From the NCBI GenBank assembly GCA_026419785.1, contig JAODTK010005745.1:434001-498000 (forward strand): 64,000 nucleotides of DNA. The letters are read 5' to 3'. This DNA is from Sclerodactyla briareus (taxonomy: Eukaryota; Echinodermata; Holothuroidea; Dendrochirotida; Sclerodactylidae). Under the pieces are notes generated by a model that saw only the letters and a program-made list of their open reading frames with translations, ran no database searches and was not told where the DNA came from. This document shows, piece after piece, positions 1 through 12,768 of this stretch. The translations under genes and the position numbers were made by a program. Position 1 is the first letter of the stretch, and each line of letters starts with the position of its first letter.

Positions 1-339
1 GAATTTCAATAAGAACGGCACATCGCTGGGAAATTAGTTTGGGGTATTTTTGTACTATCTGATGACGAAGTCGAAAGCAATCATGAGTCCTGACAGGGTT
101 GTTGGTTGTGTGTGTGACGCCTGGCGCTCGACCCCACCTCGTGGTTCACAGTAAGCTTTTTTACCCGAGGTCCCATAAAACAATATATACAAGGAATTTA
201 ATAAACAATAAAGTGGTCACGTAACACAACATTAAAACCAGTAAAAGGTTGAATGACAAGCAAAAATAAAAACGATCCATGTCTCCTCTAAGTTTTGTAA
301 TTCTGCCCCCCTCCCACCTTCTCCATGTGGCGGATCTTT
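1..339. other. no gene seen
   Basis: AT-rich sequence at the window edge. I see no coding frame with recognisable protein similarity, RNA gene or repeat here. It may be the degraded upstream part of the LINE fragment that becomes readable from about 340. Confidence 0.5.
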
Positions 340-1006
340 GGTTTACCCGTCTCCGGAACGGCCGGACCGCCGAAACCTTGGTGTTCTATTTGACCGCAAG
401 CTGACCTCAAACGCATGTGCGTAAAGCGTATCAAGGCTGGCTGGTTCGGTGTTCACCAGATCGGGAGGGTCAGAAAAATACCCTTGACCAATCCTCTTCG
501 AAAAGACTTGCACTCTCGTTCGTGTCCTCCCGCCTCGATTTCTGCACTGGCCTACTCTTTGACTTCCTGCTTTGAACTAAAGAACTGACAAACATTCAAA
601 ATGGCGGGCAGCCAGAATTGTCACCAGGACACCTCCAAGGACAACATATCACCCGGTATTGGGGATCTTCACTGGCTCACTGTCACTGAATCGTATCTCG
701 TTCAAACTTCTATCACATGTTTAAGATCTCTAAGGGTATCGGCCCACTAAGTAACCTGTCAGACCTGATTGAGTCGTGAGCCCTACACGCACCCTGCGTA
801 CGTTCCTCGCGCAACTCAATCCAGCGGAAAGAACGCATACCATACCGGACCATCTTTGGAATGCCTACCAGACGACCTTCGGTCGGCCAACAGTATGACT
901 CCTTCATGAAAGAAGCTGTGAAAACTTTCCCATTCCGTAACAGGCTGATTTTCCTGTTTCTTAAGCGCTTTGAGGCTTTGAGTGAGGACGTTATATAAAA
1001 CACTTA

Positions 1007-1047
<41 letters not shown>

Positions 1048-1085
1048 TTATTCTTATTATTTTTTATATTATTATATATTATTAT
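340..1085 (+). mobile_element. LINE 3' end (CR1/L2-like reverse transcriptase C-terminus)
   Basis: Reading across three plus frames gives the conserved tail of a non-LTR retrotransposon reverse transcriptase. Pieces seen are NLGVLFDRKL near 378, IGRVRK near 460, FVSSRLDFCTGLLF near 510, a segment like 'HITP..GDLHWL.V' at 645-690, and PDDLRSANSMT near 870-900. The order matches the C-terminal region of CR1/L2-group elements. Several frame changes and internal stops make it dead. The fragment ends in CGCTTTGAG, then TTATATAA, then an (ATT)n tail at about 1008-1085, the 3' end style of these LINEs and of the SINEs found elsewhere in this window. Only the last ~250 codons of the polymerase are present, so it is 5'-truncated. 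Confidence 0.8.
1008..1085. repeat. (ATT)n microsatellite tail of LINE
   Basis: About 25 ATT/ATTC units directly follow the LINE 3' end, which is typical of simple-repeat tails made at target-primed reverse transcription. Confidence 0.85.
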
Positions 1086-2647
1086 TTTAAAAGAAGTATT
1101 CAGCAAAAACCGAACAGAAAAAGATACCTACGACGACCCAAAGTGAAAAAAGCCTCGCGAAGGCCTTCCCAACAATTTTCCTGGTCTCTATTATTGTTCA
1201 ATATACTCAAGACTTGCTCTTGATCGAAGAACTACGGAAAACCCGTTCAACAATTTTTGATAGGCCATATATCGAAAAAATTTCCAGTTTCTCTTAAATG
1301 GAAGTTTCCTCAGATCTGGGAAGAAAACAGATCAATAAGATGCCCAGGTATCAATCAGATTCGTTCAATTAATCGGTGATCTCAATTATAAAAGTGACAT
1401 TCTTTGAAGCCAGACTGTGGCATACGTATGATCTCACCCTCATTTAAGAAACGTATTCAAAGCAGTCTTCACGTGTCTTTCTAATAACTTAATCCTCCTG
1501 ATAACTGGAGATGCGGGTCGATAGTTGACACTTTAATAGGTGTTGAATATCTTGAATATAGGAATTCAATTTCCCCACAAGAGCGGGGACACCTAACTCA
1601 CGTTTGTAATATGAATTAGCTCCCAGCTTATTTCAGCAACTGAGATATACAAATGTAAACACTCACCCATCCCAGCCTGTAGCCACGAAGCTTCAGCGAC
1701 AAAGCCCCTAAGAGTAGAACCTGGAAAACTCAGATGAGCAAGAAGTGATTGCAATGGAAACCAACTAGTCCTGAACTATTTCAACAAATCAGGAATTTGC
1801 TTCCTTTAGCCTACTGCTCAGGATGTTTCAAAACAGACGATATATAACCCACCATAATCTTTTTTCTATATATTTCACCTGGTGGATATTATGGCTTGTT
1901 CACTAGTAGATAATCATGCAATATGCAATATTACCCGCTATTTACTTACCTAGAAATAACGTTTATAAGATGAATTCAAACTAGGGGCGTCAATTATTGT
2001 TTTCCTGCTTGAAAGTCATTGAAGGTTTTTATTAGTCGGATGTAAAATAGATATGAAGATGTTCTGTGATTCGTATACGCCACACAATAATAAATCACGA
2101 CCAGACCAGGTCTGTGTGGTATATGTACCGTGATGTGGGAAGTGCTGCATAGGGATTCATAGTGAAAACGCACTGTAAAGGAGTTAGATGAACTCAGTTT
2201 TCTCTTGCAAAATATCCCAAGTTGTCACATTCGGTGGGAAGACGTTTTGTCAACTGACCAACAATACCAAAGCTCCATCAGCGTGTCCAGGTTGGTGAAC
2301 AGATGTGAAACACATCCTCCCCGTCAATTTAAAACTTGAGAGGCAGGGTCAGATTGGAGACTACTGTCAGAGCATTATCGCGAATGGCATATACAATCAA
2401 TGTGCCTACACAAAAACTGAGTATATCGTTCAAATTTGATTAGGGGCGTTCTCATCTTTTGGAGAACTTGGAGTGCGAACGGCGTTACTGTAATTTTAAT
2501 TAATTGTAACTATAGCATACTCCATTGCACATTGAAACCCACGTATATACATCAACAGCGAGTTCAGTGTAGCTCCGTTTGTATGAGCCACTATCTTTGT
2601 AGTTCAGTGGAATAAAAAAGACGACCACAACGACATCAATATGGTTA
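1086..2647. other. intergenic, no gene seen
   Basis: AT-rich sequence downstream of the receptor gene. No frame longer than background and no recognisable motif. I see nothing to annotate. Confidence 0.5.
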
Positions 2648-2773
2648 TTATATATAATATATATATCTATATATATATATATATATTATTATATATAGAT
2701 ATATATAATATATTATATTTATATATATATAGATATATATATATATATATATATATCTATATATATATATATC

Positions 2774-2815
<42 letters not shown>

Positions 2816-2874
2816 ATATATATATTATATAATATATATATATATATCTATATATATATATATATATATATATA

Positions 2875-2913
<39 letters not shown>

Positions 2914-3008
2914 ATATATATATATATATCTATATATATATATATAGATATATATATATATAGATATATATATATATATATATCTATATATATATATATT
3001 ATATATAT
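2648..3008. repeat. (TA)n-rich low-complexity tract with TATCTATA/TATAGATA variants
   Basis: About 360 bp of almost pure alternating TA, broken by regularly spaced TCTA and TAGA variants and a few TTA units. The tract is highly self-complementary and can form cruciforms. No coding content. Confidence 0.95.
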
Positions 3009-3893
3009 TCGTATACAACCATTTTTATTGTGCTAATAGCACGAATAATCTTACCCTTCAATTTTGATGCAGTAGAATAAAAGACAATCAACTATTGATC
3101 ACGGCAAAACCTGTGTTCAACTTCTGAAAACGAATCGTTCAAATAGAGTTACCTTCCGCATATAGAAATAGTCTGATAGACAATAGCTTCCTACGATTGT
3201 TTTGTCTGAGAATAGTTGTGTTTTATAATATGACCCAGGGAAGCGATCTGTTTATCTGTTTCAACCGCCCGCGTAGGTATTTCTAATGTCCAACTCCCCC
3301 AATTTATTATCTGAAATAAAGCAATATTCATGTAATATGTCTGTCATGGATCAATATATAAAGTGAAGGCAGTCCGATTAAGTTGAGCTTGAGTTCACTC
3401 CGTTAGAGGCTCTCTACTTCCTTACTAGATTCCTCCATAGCCACCACACAGTATAATATGTTCCTTACCACGAATGTTATGTCAAGCATGAAATCACCGT
3501 TACCAGTCAACCTCTCTTCCTTGCTTCAAATAAGAGCAAAGCAGGAAATATTTCACGCCTACTGAACGGTAATGGTTTGCAATATTATATAATTATTTTT
3601 CTATATTTAAAAAAAAATGTTATGACTATTTCCTTCATTTCAATTTTGAAATTCAGTACGTAAGGTTCTTCGAACAGTGAAGACGTTTACTTATTGTCTG
3701 TTTATATAACATACTATTAACGAGTCACACACATATCAACCGTCGGATCACATTCAAGTGTAGTTTCTCACTTTTATATTGAGACGGTACAAAAATTTTC
3801 TCCGTTCGTTTTTCTATGACTAGGCTGAACGCTATTGATTACTGGACACAGCTCCCACCCTATCACCCTTGAGTTAGCACTGTGCACTGTTCA

Positions 3894-3899
3894 TTTAAT
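3894..3899 (-). promoter_or_regulatory. possible ATTAAA poly(A) signal for the receptor gene
   Basis: On the minus strand this reads ATTAAA, about 180 nt after the receptor stop codon at 4081. It is the common variant of AATAAA. I saw no AATAAA closer to the stop. Position supports it but the hexamer is frequent by chance in AT-rich DNA. Confidence 0.3.
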
Positions 3900-4080
3900 T
3901 TTAGCAGCGGACAGTTCATTCCAAGATATCAACTGTTTGTAGTACTCCCACGTTTTAAAAGATTATCTCACAATCGCAGACCCCAGTTTATCATACCCAT
4001 ATTTCAATTATGTCCTGTCGCTAATGACATGGAAATCGCCGGAGAATATTTCGAGGATCACTCAAATGAGGAAGATGAAG

Positions 4081-5055
4081 TCATTGATGAATGACCTTCA
4101 GTAATGTGAATATCGTCTGTGTTTGATGCTGTGGTTTCTGGAAGGAGGCACGACTGTTGTTTCCGTGAAACGTACAGACTTCTTTCGGCGAGTCCCTTGA
4201 TCGACACATCACTATCGAAAGAAACGCACGGCGGAAGTCCCTTTTGAAACACGTGTAGTACGGGATAACCCCAGATGAAGCGTACCGAGCCAGTTCCAAA
4301 TGAATGAAGACAGTCTCTGGTATCGACGCTGCGTGCAGAGTCCATTAATTAAATGCATCACGAAGAAGGGTAACCAAAAAAAAAAAGACTATAAAACACA
4401 CGAATACCACCACAAGAGTCTTCGCCGCCCGTTTCTCTCGCTTATTTGAGTGGAAACTTCGCTTGACGGGTCTCATTACCTCAAGTGAGTGGCTGCCCGT
4501 ACACGGCCGTTCCCCTGTGGGTTTCCCGGAAGTTTATTCTCAGTGGACGCTTTCTTGGACTATCCTATCAGTTTGATCAAAAGACCGCGACGGGCTGTCA
4601 TCGGGTGTCACCGATGGTGTGTATCGACAGCGTTTTCGAGCGTTGCTCTCCGTTCTCAAGGTGGTATTTGCGCATGTGGAGTTTGCGAACTGCGCGGAAA
4701 TCCACGATTATCATGACGATGAGAGGCAGGTAAAGAGCACAGGGAGGAGTCTACGATGAAGCGCTCGAAGAATCCACAAGAATCGCCGTTATCCGTAAGG
4801 TTATACTCAGGATGGATAATTCCCTGGATAGCCAGCGGTAGAAACACGGCAATGGCTACCGTCCATACGGGTATAATTGTTCCGAGAATGCGGGACCTGG
4901 AGTTGACCCCTCCTCGAGTATAGTAGCGGAAATGTCACGGCAAGATAGCGGTTAACGTCGATGGCCATAGGTGATTATTGATGCTGTGCAAAGGAGCACG
5001 TCCATGGAAAGATGCGTTACGCAAAGGAAGAGTCCAGTCCCCACTTCTGTCGTAC
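4081..5055 (-). CDS. aminergic (dopamine D2-like) GPCR, exon 2: TM3 to C-terminus
   Basis: Last coding exon of a class A amine receptor. It begins after a good acceptor (TTTAACAG/GTACGA, AG at 5056-5057), joining in phase 0 to exon 1 at 28995 to give LYYL|VRQKW, with the extracellular-loop-1 Trp. Visible in order: TM3 with the amine-binding Asp (SMDVLLCTASI, Asp codon 5000-5002); NRY instead of DRY at 4945-4953 (AIDVNRYLAV); TM4 (TIIPVWTVAIAVFLPLAI); loop 2 with a glycosylation site NLT and a Cys; TM5 with SS-x-x-S (4734-4748), the catechol-contacting serines of dopamine and adrenergic receptors; a ~75-residue third loop; basic KREKRAAKTL; TM6 WLPFF (4362-4376); TM7 and a RDFRRAF helix 8. At least six 1-nt frame changes (near 5030, 4970, 4905, 4728, in loop 3, and near 4300) break the frame. 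The NPxxY site reads VIPYY. The stop could instead be at 4058 if a last frame change is real. Confidence 0.85.
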
Positions 5056-6428
5056 CTGTTAAATGAGAAAAAAGAATATCAATATAGCCTATATGTCCGC
5101 TTCTGATTTGCATGTCTCGCCCGGGTTACGATACCAGTTTTCAAGTAGTTGTATGTACTGTGGCAAAACACTGATGCACTGTCTCACTGCTGTTTCTGAA
5201 GCGACGCCCAGTCAAAATGTACACGTGGCCGCCAAAGCGGAAGGCGAACGGTGGTGCTGAGGGTATTCGTGAGTCAAACGGTAACAACAATATTTACGGA
5301 TTTCCTATGGTGCAGTGTAAACGACACATATCCCATTGACCGCCGATTGCAACGGGAGATGTTTCAGATGAAATGTTCATCCATCTGATGGGGCAGGTTT
5401 TCTTTGTGGAATTGCTATTAAGAAGAAGTTGGTGGCTGTTGATCAATGAAATATAATAATATTATTAATGCCAAATTTCTATGTGTCGATGCTGATAGCT
5501 AATTATCTGATACATTCACCTCTATTTTGGCATTGATTTGTAGAACTAACACAATAATGGAATAATTTCTATTTTTGTATGCACATTTGCGATCTAGGCC
5601 TAATCAAAATCAATTTTGTTCTGTCCTGCGAAGGAGGTTGTTTGAGTCCTCCTTGATAATTTTCAGATCATCTGAGCGTAAAGAATTGTTATGATTGTAT
5701 GCATTTGCGTCTAGCCTGTTTGATACTGTATTGTCATTATGATAATAGTGACATTTATGAAGCGTCTTTTCGGAAAATTGGAAAGCGCAGGCTCTTAACA
5801 CAAGAAATACGGAAGAGGACAACATAAGCGCTGGTAAAGATGGGTTCAAGCGAATAAATATTTCTCGAAGGTGTCTCATGAAGGGCAACGTTCGATGAAA
5901 ATCAGCAATCGGATGGGAGGGACAGGGAGCGATAGTTGAAATTCAAGGATCACCAGCAGATGTCCCAAGTTCGCCTTGTGACGCTCATCTCGAGCATGTA
6001 CTGTCGGGCTTCCTTGTGCAGTGACTTGTAAGGCAATGTTTATCTCGTTGTGGAATACGAAAGTCTATTCGGTGCTTATCAGAAGTGACTTAAGTATGTG
6101 TAAACTTCAGTTAGTACACCAGACGGGCCAGCCTTGTTCTGAAGGATTGGGAGCCAAGAATGAAAGGTTGCCAGAGCACGTACTATCGAACAAAAGTTGC
6201 TCGAGATGATACCAACGACCGGACTGCACTGGATGTAACAAGTATCGATGTCAATTATTACGGATCTGAGTCTGACTGAGTTGCGTAGTTGAAATTTCAT
6301 TGACCTCGACAACTAGTGACGTGATCATTAATAATATGGGCATATCTAATGACGTTCAAAGTTACGGACGGAGGTGGAGGCTCAATCTCAGCATCGTTAT
6401 CCCTCCAAGGAACTTTGGGCCAAATACC

Positions 6429-8863
6429 CAGGGGCCGGCGCCACAGGGGGCAGGGGGGCGGTTGCCCCCCTATGGGTTTTGGGCCGAAAAATAAAATCGT
6501 TTGAACGATGTTTTAACGCATTTATATTCGTAGTGGGTGGGTGAGTGTCTATATATGTTACTACTACTACTAGCAAGTTTGTCGGATTCGAACAATCTTC
6601 GTAGATGAGGGGGGGGGGGGGCACAGTTCTTCCATCGATTCTAGTGAGAGAAAAAGGTTGTGGTGATTGGTGATGGGGGTTGGTTGAATATTTTAATATT
6701 TTGTAAATGAAAAACCCAATTTTTTCGCGCTCTTCGAGAGCGTGCGTGGCAGTGTTTCCTTGTCATATTTACATGTTTGATCCGATGATATCCACGCATG
6801 GATCTAATGGTGTTACCAAAAATCAAGTTCGCGGATTCAAACAAGTCTTCGCAATGGGGGGCCGCGTTCCCCCAATCAAATCCTAGTGATTAGGTAAATA
6901 AAAAACCCAAAAATCTTCGGCGCGTCACGCGCGCCGGCTGTGTTCTCGTACTTTTAATTGATCGATTTTATGCCACGCATCAATTAAATGTAACAAACAT
7001 GAATTTCGTGGATTCGAACGAATATTAGTAGATGGGGGGTAGGGGGGGGGGGCATGTTACCAAACAAAACCCCAAATGAAAAATGTTGTGTGATAGTGTT
7101 TAACACGTAGGTAAATCAAAAACCCAAACAATTCGCGCGCTTCGCGCGCGTCGTTGGGTTTTTTGCATCAATTTTCATTTCATCCGAGTATATGCCACGC
7201 ATGGATTACTTGTACCGACAAACCAAGTTTGTCGGATTCCAACAACTCTCAAAGGATGGGGGGGGGGCACGTTTCCCCAATTCAAATCCTTGTGTGAAAA
7301 AAAACAAAAAAATGAACAAAAAAAATCAGTTGTGTGTGTGAAGTTTTTAACCCCACCTTAGGTAAATAAAAAACCCAAAAAATTTCGCGCGCTTCGCGCG
7401 CGTTCGTGTTGTGTTTCTGCATCAATTTAATTATACGGAGATATGCCACGCATGATTCTACTTGGACCGAAACAACCAAGTTGTCGGATGCCAACAACTC
7501 TCAAGATGGGGGGGGGGGCACGTTTCCCCAATCAAATCCTTGAAAAAAAATGAAACAAAAAAGTTGTGGTGTAGTTTTTTAACACTTAGGTAAATCAAAA
7601 ACCCAAAAAATTCGCGCGCTTCGCTGCGCGTCGTTGTGTTTTCTACGTCAATTTTCATTTGCATCGATTATATGCCACGCATGATCTAATTGTACCGAAA
7701 ATAAAGTTTGTCGAATTCAAACCAAATCTTCAAAGATGGGGGGGGGGGCAACGTTCCCCCATCAAATCTTTGTGAAAAAAAAATTGAAAAATGTTTGTGG
7801 GTGATAGTTTTTTAACGATTAGGTCAATCAAAAACCAAAAAATTTCGGCGCTTCGCGGCGTGGTTGTGTTCTCCATTCAATTTGCATCTCATCCGAAATG
7901 CCATGCATGAATCCACTTCAAAGTTTGTCGGATTCGAACCAAACCTTCAAGGATGGGGAGAAGAACGTCCCCCCAATCAAATTTTGGTGAAAAAAAATGG
8001 TTGTGGGATAGTTTTTAACACTTATGTAGGAAAAAAAACCCAAAAATGTCCGCGTGCCACGCTGTGTTCTTGTCGTCAATTTCCAGTCGACCCGATATAT
8101 GCCACGCGTCAATTTAATGTAACAAACATGGAAGTTAGTCGGATTCGAACAAATCTTCAAAGAAGGGGGCGCACGTTCCCCCAATCAAATCCTTGTGAAA
8201 AAATTAAAAATGTTTGTGTGGTAGTGAGAGTTTTTAACACTTATGTAAGTTAAAAAACACAATTTACGTGCGCTTCGCACGCGTTTCTGTGTTTTCTTCG
8301 TCAATTTTCATTTGACCCGATTGTATGACACGCATATAACTACTTGTACCGTTGGGGCTATCGACTTCAGAGGGAGGCGTTCATCAGTATTCGGCTGGGG
8401 GACGCCCTACCGGCACCCCCGTCCTTGCATATTTACTCCAGCGGTTATTTAGTCCAACAATCGGCAGTACAAGGTTCAGTACAATCTTACGTCTTGCCGC
8501 ATAGGCTCATCTGTAACTGCAGGCCTACGTTCACGTCGTTTTTTTTTTTGTTTGGGGGGGGGGTATGCTATCAGTTTATTGACTGCTATGGCGGTCGATG
8601 CGGTCGTCGGACATCCTCGCCATCATAAAGTGAGGAAAACTTTAAATAAACATACCCCTTATACAAATGACCGGACAAAAAAGCCAACTTGGAGATATTT
8701 TCAGTGTCGATGAAACGGCCCAGAGAGGCGACCTCCTGTCATCTGGGAGCTTCAGGCGGCAATTTCTGGTACGCTCCGCGCCAACCTGTGGTGGCGCTCC
8801 GCTTAGATAGTAAATCGACAAGTTTCGCCCCCCCCCTATTGTAAAACCCTGGCGCCGCCCCTG
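6429..8863. mobile_element. non-autonomous DNA element with GGCGCC-type terminal inverted repeats carrying a satellite array
   Basis: The left end reads CAGGGGCCGGCGCCA (from 6429). The right end, reverse-complemented, reads CAGGGGCGGCGCCAG (to 8863). These match closely as terminal inverted repeats and resemble the 53291-54028 element. Flanks are CAAATACC on the left and CATACCAT on the right; they share only a partial ATACC, so the target duplication is not clean. No transposase is visible. Most of the interior is the ~220-bp tandem array. The right subterminal block (about 8770-8812) is shared, inverted, with 37353-37390 in another element. Confidence 0.55.
6570..8340. repeat. tandem array, eight diverged units of ~175-250 bp
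   Basis: Unit starts, marked by AAGTTTGTCGGATTCGAAC or close variants, fall near 6570, 6822, 6999, 7223, 7475, 7704, 7920 and 8131. Each unit contains in order a long G run followed by CACGTTTCCCC, then ATCAAATC, an A run, GTTTTTAACACTTAGGT, AAAAACCCAAAAA, a short GC palindrome (TTCGCGCGCTTCGCGCGC) and TATGCCACGCATG. Units differ by many substitutions and indels, so the array is old or error-rich. Open frames inside it are by-products of the repetition. Confidence 0.85.
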
Positions 8864-9633
8864 CATACCATTGGTAACGTGGAGTGACGCAATTAGATTC
8901 TCATCGAATCAGATAGTCACCCATGCTTCAATGTCTCTGATGCACATTGAAAGACGATACCGTTGCACACTAGACCTCTCCAAGGATGTTGAAATCGAGT
9001 GGAAATATAGGCTGTACGTCGTTAGCATATATGTATGTGGTATTTCATTCCGTGCTTCTGTAAAGTAGCAGCGATGGGACGGATGTTACATAGTAAAGCA
9101 CAGTGGACCAATTATATCCCCGTAACGTGCATCGTTCTCCATCTTGCTGGCGTTGATAATTAAGTTATTACTAGGCAGCGATGCATAGGGAGAGACCACT
9201 ACCCCTTATTCATGCATGGCTTTACGAATTTCAATGTGGGCATACGGCAATGTGGTCTCCATACCATGCTCAGCTCGGTAAGCTGATTGCATGAAGGAAA
9301 CCCCAGATAAATGTGAGAGAGACGCATTCACCACAGTAGTAAGCGAGGTGTTAGAACATGGTGCTCAGAGAGACGAGAAGCCGGTTAAGGTCATAAACAC
9401 CTGACTAGGTTAAGTCTCCAGAAGAGGTTAACATCACGATACAGATGACTAATAGTTTTGCGCATATCTCGGGGTAATGTGTGATAGCTGCAAGCCGTCA
9501 TTGAACGAAGCCCACCCGCTTTGCTATGACGGTTCGTTGGTCAAATGTGATTTTATGGGTTACCGCGCATCCTCGTTAAGTTCATTTATCCGATCATGTT
9601 AACATGCACTTCCGTAGTTCATGCATATGGTGG

Positions 9634-9672
9634 GATATTACACTCTATATGGGATATATACAGTGTAATATC
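9634..9672. repeat. small perfect inverted repeat
   Basis: GATATTACACT (9634-9644) pairs exactly with AGTGTAATATC (9662-9672) around a 17-nt AT-rich loop. It could extrude as a hairpin. No function is inferred. Confidence 0.6.
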
Positions 9673-9678
9673 AGGCCC

Positions 9679-10195
9679 CATGCCGGTTTCCCTTAGCGAA
9701 AACAGGTACTTACCGCATCGAACGTGCGTATAGTCCATATATATTTCGGGTACATCTGCTGCTTGTGGGAACGTAAATGCGGATATCTTTCGACTTATCT
9801 GAAAGAGGGTTAGTCAACGTACAAGCTCCGCTCTTTTGAACCAATTCATGGACTAAAATAGGCCCTCGTTGAGTGTCTGCCGGAAAATCGAGTCGAAAAT
9901 ACCATGCTGAATATCGACCCCTACTAGCTCAAAATCTACATGGTCATGGGACATCGAATTGAACATCGTTGGGATGGGTAGACTCTCTGCTTCCCAGCAG
10001 TAAAGGCGATTTTCGAGGTAGAACTTCTGGAGGTTCCTGGATGGCTGAGAACGGAACCCAATTTAGTGTGTAAGTCATGGGGAAATAATATGCGTGTGCC
10101 ACTCCAGGCGCCTGCAGCCGCGCTCGGGGCTTGCGGTTCCCCTGACCGAAAACAGTACTCCTGCTGGTACCCCTAGCGCATCGAACGTGCGTATG
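9679..10195. repeat. direct repeat pair (9679-9735 and 10133-10195)
   Basis: Both copies contain CGAAAACAG, then TACT, then CGCATCGAACGTGCGTAT about 455 bp apart. The second copy runs straight into the TATG microsatellite, which suggests the microsatellite grew from the GTATGT end of this block. Confidence 0.55.
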
Positions 10196-10303
10196 TATGT
10201 ATGTATGTATGTATGTATGTAGTATGTATGTATGTATGTATGTATGTATGTATGTATGTAGTATGTATGTATGTATGTATGTATGTATGTATGTATGTAT
10301 GTT
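10190..10303. repeat. (TATG)n microsatellite
   Basis: About 27 TATG units with two single-base interruptions (GTAGTATG). The reading frame through it is repetitive Met-Tyr-Val-Cys and is not a gene. Confidence 0.95.
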
Positions 10304-12516
10304 ATGCCCTACTCGTGAAAACGATAATTTGACCTTAACTGGGGGATCAAGCTCATACTCGGTATGTGTGATCCCAAAATAGTCCTATTTTTTAAGGTTA
10401 GAGGTTCATCTAGGTCAAAGTAAGCAGAAAATAAAGAATATACTATGAATCCAGATGCTTAGTCGAGCTGATCAAGTTGGAATTAATGCGCCAATTTTCG
10501 CCAAATGAGGAGTACGATGGTAAAAGTGCAACGGAGTGAATCGTGACAAAGTATAGTTTTGGCTATTTTTGGCATGTAATAGAAAAACAACTAATTTACC
10601 CATGTGTGACATTTACTTCTTCAAATATATATTGTGATACGGAAAACTGAGTATCGCGATGCCAATTATGAACAACGTTTCGTTTTCCATTTAGTGGCGG
10701 TTCATTCGAATCGGGACATCTTGAATCGTAGAGCAAATTCATTTTGTTGCCTTCAATTGAACTGACCTCAGAACACGTCAACCCTTATCACGGATTCATT
10801 GAAGCTGTCAGGTTGCGATGACACACGAGATAATGCTGAATAAAGGAAAATCCATTCGTGGTAATCGGAACACAAATCATGTACTAAGGAACATTGAATT
10901 ATTTCTATTATTCTGTTCGTGGCATATTCCTGCTTCCTCACAAAAGCGAGTACGAATATTGAAAGGTTGGACATTGGGATTGGCTGTTCGCAGTAGTCCA
11001 AATCCAGTGAGTGTAAATTCCTCCTATTATTTATAGATCCTGAGATTCTGCAGCGACAATATAGGTGTGATATGCAGCAATCGTTTGTAAGAGTCCATCA
11101 ACTGTGCAGTCCCCGTACAGCCATAGCCTATATATTCTATTGGTAATTTATATTGTCTGATAATGCGTCCAACGTTCATTGTGACCCCTTGCTCCATAAT
11201 ATCTATGAATATCTGCCTATCTATTTTTTTGTATGAAAAAAATTGTTTTTGTCACCACGTTTGGAATTTCTGGATCTCTTAGGCAGTGGTTGAAACTTCA
11301 CAGTCTCGTGTCTTCTGATGTGGCTTAACGGGGTAGCTGAATAATCTTGAAATGTATTGCCAAACTAAAACGGTATTACGTAAGTTTCATCTTTTCCGTG
11401 TGTGTTTTAAGATATCTTTATCATGTCTGACATCGTCCTCTTTTGCAAACTTAGATGGGATGTCGCAATATACATATGAATGGAGGGTTTTCCAATGTTT
11501 TCGACGTTCATCCATTTGGTCTTGTGCAGGCCATTTACACTGATGCAAATTGCTGTGGTGGCAGTAATGAGATTCCACAAAACCTAAGAAACGAATTTCT
11601 AAGAAGATCGTAACGGTTGGAAAAGCCCCCGTTCGATGCAAATTGGCAAGTGCAAACCTGAAAGAACCTTCTGAAGCATTCTTACTAGAAATGACTACAA
11701 CCAAAATGGCCCACAGACTAGCTCAAACAGCTCATAAGAGGAGGGTTCTAGCACGTCTGTCAGTTCAATGGACTTGAGCATCACAACGCCACTTTCGCCT
11801 ATGTGGGGTATCAACTATGTCAAATTTTAATGGCGGGAAACCGACCTTTGATGATTTGATGATTGAACTATTGCCTGGAGACGCATGAGTTACACAGTAC
11901 AAACCACCAATTCCATTTTTCGTGTCGTGAGGATAGTGCAATGTTATTGCTGTTAAGAATACCCACATACGCTCTCCATGTATGTAGTTACTGTTTAGTT
12001 ACATCTTAACTTCATAATGGTGAAATTGGGAATTGCGCAGAAATGCTCCAGAATGTTCCAGTAACAGCGTGGCCGTGTATTCCACGGCGTGATCAACTAG
12101 TTAATTTGATAACGTGATTAATACCTCATATGATATTAATCATGCACAGAGTTTCACTATGTGAACAGCGTAGTTATTGTGTGATTACCAATGTTATCTT
12201 AATAATGCAGTTGTACCAAACTGCATAATTAATTCCGTTGTAGCGGTGTTGGCGCATTTTGTGCCTGAGGCTGATGAGTAAAGAAAAATGGTAAGATAAT
12301 TTCCAGGTCGCATGACGTAGGCTCAAACCTGACATCGTTCCTCTTGTAACAACCTGGCCTGAATAACCATGTAGGGAATTCGTTTATTACTGATTGGCTA
12401 TCAAATATCATAGCCGACCCTATTGCCCCGGGCAAAAATAGTATCGAATCAGTCAATTTTTTTTATACCGGAAAAGCATAGTTAACTCTTCCGTGAATGG
12501 CTATAAGATTATTGAT

Positions 12517-12768
12517 TCACCGCTGACGGACCGTAGTCGGCAGACGCATTGGGTCAAGTTTATGTTGACAATGTTTGCGTCTACGTAGGAAATTTTCCCA
12601 ATGGATTACAGCTGCCGGTGATGAACAAACAATAATGAAGAGAAACACAGCCACGGAGAATAATCCAAAGCGAGAAGGCCGGGATGTTGAGAGAGAAGTC
12701 GATTCATTGAGCAACCACCATTCGCTAGTTTCGTTATCACAGTGTTCAGGCAACAACGATTCTGCCAA
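12517..12768 (-). other. unassigned 83-codon open frame in the GPCR intron
   Basis: The frame encodes two possible N-glycosylation sites (NET, NES) followed by one strongly hydrophobic stretch (FSVAVFLFIIVCSSPAAVI) and a basic tail, so it could be a single-pass membrane segment. I do not recognise a family, see no convincing splice sites, and intron frames of this length occur by chance. Part of its 3' DNA (about 12560-12595) resembles the duplicated block at 22025-22495. Confidence 0.12.

Noticed and set aside
7864-8253. 129-codon plus-strand frame
   Set aside because: Spans satellite units and is not kept from unit to unit.
6570-8340. CRISPR-like array of repeats
   Set aside because: Units are ~220 bp, diverged and without spacer pattern, in a eukaryotic genome.
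10197-10382. Open frame of repeating Met-Tyr-Val-Cys
   Set aside because: Produced by the TATG microsatellite; no protein meaning.
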